Assembly: GCA_005877185.1 (NCBI GenBank)
Contig: VBPQ01000007.1
Location: forward strand, 1-18,727
Length of the DNA stretch: 18,727 bases
Source of the DNA: Nitrososphaerota archaeon
GTDB lineage: Archaea > Thermoproteota > Nitrososphaeria > Nitrososphaerales > Gagatemarchaeaceae
Reading direction: 5' to 3'
The notes below the pieces were generated by a model. That model saw nothing but the letters and a program-made list of their open reading frames with translations. It made no database searches and was not told where the DNA came from. The position numbers were made by a program, and so were the translations under genes. This document shows, in pieces, positions 11,992-18,727 of the stretch (position 1 is its first letter; the number at the start of each line of letters is the position of its first letter).

Positions 11992-13869
11992 ATGCAAGTG
12001 TATCGCAGCGTTCGAAAAGATGAATCCCATCCTGTCGTCCCTAGCAGAGAGCTGTCTCACCTTCGCGCCTACCTTGAGCCTCATCAGAGGGGTCGGGGAC
12101 TGACCCTGCTGAGAATCGGGGTGGTCATGTACCAGACCAGCCTCACAAAAGGGCAGGAACTCGTGGCCGAGAGGATGGTGAGGGAATTCAGGAGGCAGGG
12201 TTACGATGCCTTCCTGATAACAAGTATCTACGAAGACTGGGAGCCGGCTCTCTCCATCGAAGAAGTGACTGCTCGTGGCGGGTTCGTCCACCTCTACGAC
12301 GAGAGACTGAGAATACCCGTTATCAGGGTGGATAGCTACCAGGGCACCTGGCCGCCCCGCAGAATCTTCTTCAGGAACTTCATGGACGTCCTCAAGCACA
12401 TCGTCGAGGAGCTGAAGCTCAACGTCCTGATCACTCACTCCACGCTCTGGAACGGACCGGAGGAGGTGGCAAAGTTCATGGGCTGGAGGAGGGAGCTGAT
12501 CGCGAGCGGTTCAATTCACGAACCGATGCTCTTCTGTCACATGAGTCACTTTCAAGATCCCTCGGATGAGCGATACCCCCTCGAGGAGAGGTCGTACAGG
12601 GAGGCGTGGAACAAGTTCAGCCTCGCGCGAATAGTGAAGGATGCAGACATGCTTCTCGTGGCTACACCGATGGAGGAGGAGGGGATGCGGAAACTCGGAG
12701 CGAAGGATGAGCAGACGTTCCTCTTCCCAGCGGGTATCGACGACACTCTCGAAACGTATGTGGGTGCGTCCGGAATACGGGACCGATACAAACTTCCGAG
12801 AAATGCCAAACTGGTCACATACCTCGGTACCGTGGAGGAGAGGAAGAACGCCCTCGGACTGCTCGGAGTTGCCGGGAAACTCTCTCAAAACAGGGGCGTC
12901 CACTTCGTGATCGCGGGAAGGCTCGAGGGTGAGTATGGAGAGAAGGTGAAGGAGGAGGCCAAGAAGTATCCGAACGTGACTGTCATCGGTCAGGTCTCCG
13001 ACGAAGAGAAAGCCCAGCTCATTAGGGAATCGTACCTGAACATCTCCCTCAGCCGGGCCGAAGCATTGGGAATAGCGCAGCTCGAATTCATGTACGGAGG
13101 TATTCCAGTAATCACGTCTGGGACGGGGGGACAGTCCTGGATAATTCGGAATGGCCAGACGGGTGTGATCCTGAATGGGCCGGAAGATGTGGAGGGAGCT
13201 GCTAAGGCGATCCTTGAACTATTGAATCGACCGTATTATCGGAACAGGCTAGGCAAGGCGGCAGCTAGGTCCGTTTCACGGTATTCTCTCACGCGGCTGA
13301 TTCAGACATTCTCCAAACTGCTCATTCAGGAGTTCGCAGAAGAGCAGGAGCTCGTAAGCCCGCTCAATGTGGAACCAAGCGAGAAGGTTCTGGAAGCTTG
13401 GGTGAAGGACAACTACCGCGTCGTCGTCACGACCGAGAGACTGACAGTCGTTCCCCTCAAGAAGGCGAAGGAAACGGCAAGCATTCCGCTGCGCGACATC
13501 AAGAAGATAAAATTTCAGGTCAGGGCTCTATGGTCGGCCCTTTTGGTTGGCGGAGCGGTGACCGTGCTGTTTCTCGTCACGAAGATCGTCGGGTGGGACT
13601 GGGCCTCGATGCTCGTCAACTGGCTGTCTAGAGTCGCGTCCGCGGACGGAATCGAACTCCCGGCTTCGTCGCTCCTCACTACATCAGTGGTCTTTCTTCC
13701 GCTGGCCATCTCGGCGGTTGTCTTTCTCTTGACAGCCAAGAGAGGGTACCTCGTGGTGTCGGACCCCTCGAAGACGGCTTTCGTCCCTGAGAGCTTCATC
13801 AAGGCACTCAGGCTGGCCGATAAGCTTGCACCGGACGAGCTTTTCGGGAACGAACGAATGAATGAGTGA
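11992..13869 (+). CDS. GT4-type glycosyltransferase fused to a membrane-anchored PH-like domain
   Basis: The protein has 625 residues. The glycosyltransferase part (about 40-460) is GT-B. RIGVVMYQTSLTKGQELVAE is the first strand and loop, LVTYLGTVEERKNALGLL opens the donor half, HFVIAGRLEGEYGEKV follows, and the GT4 E-x7-E motif is E357/E365 in AEALGIAQLEFMYGG. From about 465 the chain changes. A beta-rich stretch (YRVVVTTERLTVVPLKK, SIPLRDIKKIKFQ) resembles a bacterial PH-like domain. Two membrane helices follow (about 515-538 and 560-582). KRGYLVVSDPSKTAFV and a terminal helix look like the domain's second half. It probably glycosylates a lipid or surface glycan at the membrane. The ATG at 11992 is uncertain, because residues 1-38 look non-native and an ATG at 11975, better placed for the AAAATAAATC box at 11947, opens a different 42-codon frame. 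Confidence 0.88.
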   Translation: MQVYRSVRKDESHPVVPSRELSHLRAYLEPHQRGRGLTLLRIGVVMYQTSLTKGQELVAERMVREFRRQGYDAFLITSIYEDWEPALSIEEVTARGGFVHLYDERLRIPVIRVDSYQGTWPPRRIFFRNFMDVLKHIVEELKLNVLITHSTLWNGPEEVAKFMGWRRELIASGSIHEPMLFCHMSHFQDPSDERYPLEERSYREAWNKFSLARIVKDADMLLVATPMEEEGMRKLGAKDEQTFLFPAGIDDTLETYVGASGIRDRYKLPRNAKLVTYLGTVEERKNALGLLGVAGKLSQNRGVHFVIAGRLEGEYGEKVKEEAKKYPNVTVIGQVSDEEKAQLIRESYLNISLSRAEALGIAQLEFMYGGIPVITSGTGGQSWIIRNGQTGVILNGPEDVEGAAKAILELLNRPYYRNRLGKAAARSVSRYSLTRLIQTFSKLLIQEFAEEQELVSPLNVEPSEKVLEAWVKDNYRVVVTTERLTVVPLKKAKETASIPLRDIKKIKFQVRALWSALLVGGAVTVLFLVTKIVGWDWASMLVNWLSRVASADGIELPASSLLTTSVVFLPLAISAVVFLLTAKRGYLVVSDPSKTAFVPESFIKALRLADKLAPDELFGNERMNE

Positions 13870-13888
13870 AAGAGTGAATCAGTGAATA
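13853..13888 (+). repeat. Imperfect GAATGA/GAGTGAA tandem repeat at the end of the glycosyltransferase gene
   Basis: About five degenerate copies of a GAATGA, GAGTGAA-like unit span the stop codon and the following bases. They bring TGA or TAA into all plus-strand frames. It could be a chance low-complexity tract or a stop-rich buffer. Confidence 0.5.
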
Positions 13889-13904
13889 ACGCTGCAGCGT
13901 GAAA

Positions 13905-13929
13905 CCCGCCCGAGTCGGGCCTCTGCGGG
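13905..13929 (+). terminator. GC-rich inverted repeat after the glycosyltransferase gene
   Basis: GCCCG-AGT-CGGGC at 13908-13920 is a perfect 5-bp stem. A competing stem pairs CCCGC at 13905-13909 with GCGGG at 13925-13929. No T-run follows, so a terminator role is only tentative. It lies in the gap before the UPF0182 gene if that gene starts at 14019. Confidence 0.3.
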
Positions 13930-13988
13930 TCGTCTTTCGTTCCTCCATCCGGCCAGAGATGCGCTCTCCGACGCTGCCTGAAAAGCAT

Positions 13989-13996
13989 CAAATAAC
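13989..13996 (+). promoter_or_regulatory. TATA-like box of the UPF0182 gene
   Basis: CAAATAAC is centred about 26 bases before the ATG at 14019 and decides that start over the in-frame GTG at 13899. Confidence 0.5.
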
Positions 13997-14018
13997 CGTC
14001 TTCTTGGTTAACCTCGAA

Positions 14019-16754
14019 ATGGAGGAAACGACGCGTAGACGCATTTCTTTCGGCCCGAAGATGGCATGGGCCTTGATTGGGGTGCTGGTGATCGTCCTCG
14101 TTCTTTTTGCGACCTGGACCTTCCTGGAGTGGTCGATAGCCGAGCACGTCTATGCCGTGAAGGGCGAGCTGGATTGGTTTGGGATCAACTTCTACGGCGG
14201 CTCGACCTTTCTCGCCGCTGCCCTCCTCGCGCTTGTCGTCATCAACCCCGAGGTGGGTAAGAGTGACCTCGGCTCGCTGATCAGTGTCCTCTCGAGGAGA
14301 ATGAGTTCGTATGAAGAATCTGAGGCGCCACGAGAGGTGAAGACGGGAAAGTGGCTCTGGGGACTCTGGCAGCTGGCGAAGTGGGCGGCTGTCTTCGGCT
14401 TCTTTGTCGGGAATCGCAGCTTCCCCTTCCTGGGGCAGGTCATGAACCCGATCGCGATGGCGAGCCAGGGGCTGGGGGACTGGTCGCCGGTTGGAAGGGT
14501 CTTCCTGCTTCCGGCATTTCCGGCATCTGGTAGCGAGTTGGTTGGGCTCATGCCGACCCTAGAGATCCAGTACCGGCTCGTCTCGTACGTCGCTCTGGCG
14601 GTCCTAACCGTGTTCGTGATCAGGATGGCGCTCAGGCTGCTCAAAAATCTCATCACGAGGACGAGCGAAGTCTGGCTCAGGAATCTTGTCTCGATCCTCG
14701 CGGCGGTGGTCATGGCGATAATACTCGGGTCGCCCTATTGGCTGATGGACGCCGCGACGCCTTACGTCTACGGCTCAACCTGGGCCGTTCTGGCGCTGGC
14801 CATCCCGGGATGGTCATACCTGGGAAAGAGGAGAGATATCCAGCTTCCCCGCCTCAAGCTGTACAAGGCGATCGCCGTCGTGATAGCGATCGCGCTCGTG
14901 GTTCAGGCGGGTAGTCTGGCCTTCTTGTATCTGAACTGGAACAACAACTACCTGCCGTACCAGTGGTTTCCGGGCACGCAGAAGGAGATTACAGTGACGA
15001 GGTGGGCGGCGGGACTTGACAGGATACAGGTCTCGTCGGCCTTCAACCTCCCGACGAGCAACTCTTCGACGATTCTTAACGTGGTAAGGCAGTGGGACCA
15101 GCAGGCGGCCGCTGTCACCAACACGAAGGAGATCGGCGCATACAACTGGATGACACTCGGCAGCTCAGAGATTGTCTTCCTAAAGAACACGGAGTACTGG
15201 GTTTCTCCCACAACTCCCGCGTTTCCTTCGACGGACTGGGTAAGCGAGCACCTGATCTACACACACGCGGCCCGCATCCTGGTGATAAACACCTACAACG
15301 GCTCTGAAATATCTCCCGCGAAGGCCTACGGAATCCCCTCCGAGCCCCCCATTTACTACGGCGAGGGAAGCGGCTTCCAGCAGAACGTCTACGTTCACGT
15401 CTCGGGCTACGATGAAATCCAGAAAGCCTCCTACACGGGCGCCTCCGACTACGTCCTGGACAGTTGGCAGAAGTCCCTTTGGTTCACGTTCGCGGAAGGG
15501 CAGTTGGGCTTCGCCTTCTCTGGCCAGCCCATTGAGATGCTCTGGAACAGAAACGTCTTCGACAGGGTCCAGAGCGTTCTGATTCCGGGACTCGTCGAAG
15601 ACCCCGCGGCGTACCTAGCCTCGGACGGGAAGAGCGTATTCTACGTCGTCCAGCTCTACATCGACTATCCCATTCAATCGGGCTTTTCGGCGAGCGACTA
15701 CCTGAGGTTCTTCGGGGTAGCACTCGTCAACCTGGGCGATGGGTCGATGAACTTCTACGGGGTCTCCAGCCTCATCGGGGGGAACTCCAGTGATTTTCTG
15801 ACACAGTTTTACAGCAACTACTACAGCAGCTGGAAGAGCCCGCCAGCGTGGCTGGTTCCTCAGCTGAGGTATCCCGAGCAACTTCTCGGTTCTCCCCAGG
15901 TGGCCGGCCAACTCGACTACGACTTCTTCTTTCACGTCAACGACCCATTTGTGTGGAGGTCGGCAACCCAGTTCTACGAGCGGCCCGAGAGCAACAGCGT
16001 CCAGTACATCCCGTGGGCCGTGGGGAACAACATCTACTTCGTGGGGACGCAGCTTGTCCACTTCAGGAGCGCGGCGAGCAAGAACCTGGCTGGGCTCTAC
16101 ATCGCTTACGGAGGGGACAGGCTAGGTCAGATCTACCTTTACGAGAACCCCTCGAACTCGTCGACGATCATCGGGCCCTCGGCGGCAGAGAATGCCCTCA
16201 CCACGAACAGTCAGGTCAGAACGCAACTCACGCTGCTGCCCAACTACAGGTTCGGCTCGTACCTGCTCTACTCCGTTGGTGGAGCCCTGACCTACTTCGT
16301 CGCCGTCTACACCAATCCAGGTACGGCCGGGGTCGTCACGCAACTTCCATTCATGACAGCCGTGAACCCGACCACGGACGCGGTGGCCGTGGGGGCTAAT
16401 GCGGGGGCCGCCTACCGAATCCTCGCCGGGGGTGCAGTCCCTGTTGGGGGCAACAGGACCCAGGTCCTGCTCGCGGGCATCTCATCGCTCGTTTCCTCCA
16501 TGAAGCTTACGCTCGTGAACGCGACGACGGTCAACCCGACAGTTTGGATCAAGACTGGAATCCTCTCGGTTGGAAATCTCGGAGTAAATGGTACGCTAGC
16601 TCAGGTGAGCGAATTCCTCACGGGGCACGCTCCGGGTAGCGTTGGGAGTGCGGTCTATCTCTGGACCGATAGCAGCAGCGGCGGGCTTGACGTGGGGGTC
16701 TTCCAGCTCCGCGGGAGCATCACCGAGCTTTACTACATCACGATAATGCTCTAG
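14019..16754 (+). CDS. UPF0182 family large membrane protein
   Basis: The protein is 911 residues from the ATG at 14019; a GTG at 13899 would add 40 residues that look non-native, and a CAAATAAC box favours the ATG. The N-terminal third holds about seven membrane helices, the first MAWALIGVLVIVLVLFATWTF. A large outer domain of about 600 residues then follows. UPF0182/COG1615 landmarks are YQWFPGTQKEITVTRWAAGL near its start, NVVRQWDQQ, WVSEHLIYTHAARILVIN and a PPIYYGEGSGF block. Many Tyr, Trp, Ser and Asn residues and N-x-S/T sequons fit an extracellular, possibly glycosylated surface. The family has no known biochemical function. It lies downstream of the glycosyltransferase on the same strand and converges on a small tail-anchored protein. 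Confidence 0.9.
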   Translation: MEETTRRRISFGPKMAWALIGVLVIVLVLFATWTFLEWSIAEHVYAVKGELDWFGINFYGGSTFLAAALLALVVINPEVGKSDLGSLISVLSRRMSSYEESEAPREVKTGKWLWGLWQLAKWAAVFGFFVGNRSFPFLGQVMNPIAMASQGLGDWSPVGRVFLLPAFPASGSELVGLMPTLEIQYRLVSYVALAVLTVFVIRMALRLLKNLITRTSEVWLRNLVSILAAVVMAIILGSPYWLMDAATPYVYGSTWAVLALAIPGWSYLGKRRDIQLPRLKLYKAIAVVIAIALVVQAGSLAFLYLNWNNNYLPYQWFPGTQKEITVTRWAAGLDRIQVSSAFNLPTSNSSTILNVVRQWDQQAAAVTNTKEIGAYNWMTLGSSEIVFLKNTEYWVSPTTPAFPSTDWVSEHLIYTHAARILVINTYNGSEISPAKAYGIPSEPPIYYGEGSGFQQNVYVHVSGYDEIQKASYTGASDYVLDSWQKSLWFTFAEGQLGFAFSGQPIEMLWNRNVFDRVQSVLIPGLVEDPAAYLASDGKSVFYVVQLYIDYPIQSGFSASDYLRFFGVALVNLGDGSMNFYGVSSLIGGNSSDFLTQFYSNYYSSWKSPPAWLVPQLRYPEQLLGSPQVAGQLDYDFFFHVNDPFVWRSATQFYERPESNSVQYIPWAVGNNIYFVGTQLVHFRSAASKNLAGLYIAYGGDRLGQIYLYENPSNSSTIIGPSAAENALTTNSQVRTQLTLLPNYRFGSYLLYSVGGALTYFVAVYTNPGTAGVVTQLPFMTAVNPTTDAVAVGANAGAAYRILAGGAVPVGGNRTQVLLAGISSLVSSMKLTLVNATTVNPTVWIKTGILSVGNLGVNGTLAQVSEFLTGHAPGSVGSAVYLWTDSSSGGLDVGVFQLRGSITELYYITIML

Positions 16755-16763
16755 CTTGAGTTG

Positions 16764-17051
16764 CTAGCGACGAACAAGAGCGATTACCGCGACGACGATT
16801 ATCACCGCTAGCGCGAGAACGATCAGGCGGAGGACGCCGTTTCTCTCCCAGATCAGCACACTCGCGTTGAGCTGAGAGAGGGGGTTCCTGGAGTTTAGCA
16901 TGATGACGAGCTGAAGAGCCTCTTCGTAGACGAACTTTCCGCCGTCGACTTTGACGATGTCGTCACGCCCCAGGGAGAAGGTGTGCCCCTTGACAGCCAG
17001 GGGAAGGGTTGAGCCAGATTTGAACCAGCGCTGAAACTCTTCCTTGCTCAT
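16764..17051 (-). CDS. Small C-terminally anchored membrane protein, unknown function
   Basis: The protein has 95 residues. The soluble N-terminal part (about 1-72) includes KEEFQRWFKSGSTLPLAVKG and HTFSLGRDDIVKVDGGKFVY, followed by an amphipathic stretch EEALQLVIMLNSRNPLSQL. It ends in one strong membrane helix, LIVLALAVIIVVAVIALV, with a terminal Arg-Arg, so it is a tail-anchored protein facing the cytoplasm. No family is recognised. The ATG at 17051 has a T-rich TATA-like element (CTTTTTAG) 25-32 bases upstream and no ribosome site. It converges on the UPF0182 gene with a nine-base gap; a functional link to it is only suggested by position. Confidence 0.7.
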   Translation of the reverse strand: MSKEEFQRWFKSGSTLPLAVKGHTFSLGRDDIVKVDGGKFVYEEALQLVIMLNSRNPLSQLNASVLIWERNGVLRLIVLALAVIIVVAVIALVRR

Positions 17052-17173
17052 GAGAAGAGGAGCAGCGAATCTTGGCTAAAAAGTATCGTAATTGAGATCG
17101 TTGGATGGGTGAGGTCTCTCTGTCTTATGAGGACCGCACTGCCATCCTTCGGTGGAGGTATGGAGTCTGGTAG

Positions 17174-17277
17174 TGGGCCGGGGCGGATTTGAACCACCGA
17201 CCATGGCGAGCCTCTTTGTCACAAGACGCCCTTCGCCGTGTCAGAGCGACGTCCTAACCATGCTAGACGACCGGCCC
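17174..17277 (-). tRNA. tRNA-Val(GAC) with a variable-loop intron
   Basis: The acceptor is GGGCCGG/CCGGCCC with A73. The D arm is GTCT/GGAC with GG in the loop. The anticodon stem TCGCT/GGCGA encloses CTGACAC (anticodon GAC). The T arm is GGTGG-TTCAAAT-CCGCC. No CCA is encoded. Thirty-four bases lie between the anticodon and T stems; removing 29 leaves AGGTC, the same as in the other two tRNAs here. The promoter is unclear, with an A-rich ACAAAAGTAG about 25 bases upstream as the best candidate. Confidence 0.95.
17203..17231 (-). other. 29-base tRNA intron at position 44/45 of tRNA-Val
   Basis: A bulge-helix-bulge forms with exon GGCG (39-42) paired to intron CGCC. The bulges are AA^G and AT^G, both cut after the second base. 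The intron body folds as GGCGTCTT against AAGAGGCT with one G-G mismatch and a GTGACA loop. Excision yields the variable loop AGGTC. Confidence 0.82.
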
Positions 17278-17493
17278 CAACTTCGTGCGAAAATCGTCCT
17301 ACTTTTGTCTTTAAGAATGATATTCGACGATCGACTTGTCCCAAACGGTCGCCAGTTATCACGGGCACGCTCTCGAAAGGCGAGTCGAGCCAGACGGAGA
17401 AGATATTTACAATTTTTGTCACGCGGACGGGAGACGCGCTTCGACGAACCCTTCGACTCTTGACGAGCGGAATGAAGAGGAGTTTAGGTTGAA

Positions 17494-17500
17494 TTATATA
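17494..17500 (+). promoter_or_regulatory. TATA box of hmgA
   Basis: TTATATA lies 25-31 bases before the ATG at 17525, with no Shine-Dalgarno between. A leaderless mRNA is expected. The roughly 215 bases between this box and the tRNA-Val gene show no supported gene. Confidence 0.65.
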
Positions 17501-17524
17501 ACATCTCAATACCGCTCGTAACGC

Positions 17525-18727
17525 ATGACAGAATCCTCAGAGATTCCCGGTTTCTACAAGCTCTCGCCTGCAGAGCGGATGAAGGTCGTTCAGAAGCTGA
17601 CGGGGATCACCGACGAGGAGGCGAAGACACTGGGCAACACTGGCGGCCTTCCCCCCGAAGTTGCTGATAGGATGATAGAGAACGTAGTAGGAGGGATGAC
17701 GATCCCACTCGGAATAGCGGTGAATTTTCTCATTAACGGGAAGGACTACCTGATACCGATGGCCCTCGAGGAGCCTTCGGTCGTTGCCGCCGCGAGCAAC
17801 GCTGCGAAGATGGCGAGGGTCAAGGGCGGTTTCAAGGTGACCAACACCGGCCCCATAATGATCGGGCAGATCCAGGTCGTCTCCCCCTCCGATCCGAACG
17901 GAGCCAAGTTGCAGCTCCTCAATCGGAAGGAGGCGATCTTAGCCAAGGCGAACGAGCAGGATCCTCTGCTCGTCTCCCTCGGCGGCGGCGCGAAGGACCT
18001 TAACGTCAAGGTGGTCTCGAGCATCAAGGGGCCGATGGTAATAGCGGAGCTGATCGTCAACACCGGGGATGCGATGGGCGCGAACGCCGTCAACACCATG
18101 GCCGAGGCAGTCGCCCCGATGATCGAGCAGCTCGCGAAGGGCAGGGTGCTCCTCAGGATAATTTCGAACTTGGCGGACAGGAGACTGGTCAGAGCCTCCG
18201 CCGTCTTCGACAAGGACGCGATTGGGGGGGAGGAGGTGGTCGAGGGAATTGTCTACGCGTACGCCTTCGCCAAGGCGGACCCATACAGATGCGCGACCCA
18301 CAACAAGGGGGTAATGAACGGAGTGGTCGCGGTTGGGATTGCTTGCGGGCAGGACATCCGAGCACTTGAGGCGGGGGCACACAGCTTCGCTGCGAAGCTG
18401 GGAGGGTACAGTCCGCTAACGACTTGGGAGGAGAACGCGGACGGCGACCTGGTCGGAGCGCTGGAGATGCCGATGGCCGTTGGTCTCGTCGGAGGGGCCT
18501 CGAAGGTCCATCCCGCAGCAAAAGCGGCGATACGAATACTCGGTGTCAAGACCGCGATAGAGCTAGCTGAGGTTATGGGGGCTGTCGGGCTTGCCCAGAA
18601 CTTCGCGGCGCTTAGGGCGCTCGCATCTGAGGGGATTCAGAAGGGGCACATGAAACTGCACGCTCGATCGATGGCAATGTCAGCGGGAGCCAAGGGCAAG
18701 CTGGTCGACGTCGTTGCAGAAGAGATG
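17525..18727 (+). CDS. hmgA: HMG-CoA reductase, class II type (3' end outside window)
   Basis: The frame has 401 codons to the window edge with no stop; the family is about 430, so only the C-terminal tail is missing. The enzyme makes mevalonate from HMG-CoA, the committed step toward archaeal isoprenoid lipids. It opens with IPGFYKLSPAERMKVV, typical of the class II (Pseudomonas mevalonii) type and without the membrane anchor of eukaryotic enzymes. Catalytic residues are present: E83 in ALEEPSVVAAAS, K261 in THNKGVMNG, D277 in CGQDIRALEAGAH and H375 in QKGHMKLHA. The NTGDAMGANAVNTM cofactor motif is intact. The class II type typically uses NADH, whereas many archaea carry class I, so lateral acquisition in the lineage is possible. 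It is leaderless, with TTATATA 25-31 bases before the ATG. Confidence 0.96.
   Translation, partial: MTESSEIPGFYKLSPAERMKVVQKLTGITDEEAKTLGNTGGLPPEVADRMIENVVGGMTIPLGIAVNFLINGKDYLIPMALEEPSVVAAASNAAKMARVKGGFKVTNTGPIMIGQIQVVSPSDPNGAKLQLLNRKEAILAKANEQDPLLVSLGGGAKDLNVKVVSSIKGPMVIAELIVNTGDAMGANAVNTMAEAVAPMIEQLAKGRVLLRIISNLADRRLVRASAVFDKDAIGGEEVVEGIVYAYAFAKADPYRCATHNKGVMNGVVAVGIACGQDIRALEAGAHSFAAKLGGYSPLTTWEENADGDLVGALEMPMAVGLVGGASKVHPAAKAAIRILGVKTAIELAEVMGAVGLAQNFAALRALASEGIQKGHMKLHARSMAMSAGAKGKLVDVVAEEM

Noticed and set aside
11857..12438. 193-codon minus-strand frame opposite the glycosyltransferase
   Set aside because: It is antisense to conserved glycosyltransferase coding sequence, has no recognisable domain, and also runs through the upstream promoter region.
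13515..14147. 210-codon minus-strand frame across the glycosyltransferase and UPF0182 junction
   Set aside because: It is a shadow of two supported genes, with composition typical of an antisense GC-rich frame.
15848..16399. 183-codon plus frame inside the UPF0182 gene
   Set aside because: An Arg/Gly-rich off-frame translation inside a long conserved gene; no promoter or family match.
17219..17521. Several overlapping short frames between tRNA-Val and hmgA
   Set aside because: They overlap the tRNA or the hmgA TATA box, contradict each other in frame, and show no family features.
1..18727. CRISPR array, insertion sequence or phage genes
   Set aside because: No regularly spaced direct repeats, transposase motifs or flanking inverted repeats were seen on either strand.

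Overview
The window is archaeal. It carries three tRNA genes that encode no CCA and are each interrupted by a small bulge-helix-bulge intron outside the anticodon loop. It also has a class II HMG-CoA reductase, an archaeal-type Hsp20, and many genes with a TATA-like box 23-33 bases before the start codon and no Shine-Dalgarno, which points to leaderless mRNAs. I cannot name the lineage. A terrestrial Thermoproteota/Nitrososphaeria-like or Thermoplasmata-like genome would fit, but that is inference.

Layout. Bases 1-791 (minus) hold a decayed or mis-sequenced acyltransferase-3 membrane protein, truncated at its N-terminus and frameshifted. Bases 830-1399 (plus) encode a stand-alone LigD-type 3'-phosphoesterase domain. 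Bases 1486-3275 (minus) form a cluster of DUF2182 membrane protein, NrtS-like small membrane protein and DUF1326 protein. A possible small acidic protein gene diverges from it at 3379. Next come tRNA-Ile(GAU) on minus and tRNA-Ala(UGC) on plus, both with introns. A frameshifted DUF836 glutaredoxin-like gene and a two-helix membrane protein (both minus) follow.

Bases 4769-9281 contain two convergent ABC-2 type exporters, each an ATPase/permease pair joined by a GTGA overlap. They are separated by a 24-base gap made mostly of G-tracts. A single TATA-like element at 9308-9316 sits between the divergent starts of the second exporter and a two-CBS-domain protein. Hsp20 and an HtpX-like membrane protease then diverge from each other, so this is a stress and membrane-quality-control neighbourhood. 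A proline-rich membrane protein converges on htpX, and the two stop codons share one CTAG.

Bases 11992-17051 form a surface or envelope locus: a GT4 glycosyltransferase fused to a PH-like domain interrupted by a transmembrane hairpin, a large UPF0182 membrane protein, and a convergent small tail-anchored protein. tRNA-Val(GAC), again with an intron, follows on minus. The window ends inside hmgA, the HMG-CoA reductase of the mevalonate pathway for archaeal isoprenoid lipids.

Two genes are broken by what looks like loss of one base from a G/C run. They may be true pseudogenes or consensus errors, and raw reads would settle this. Genes are packed tightly: no stretch longer than about 250 bases lacks a gene.
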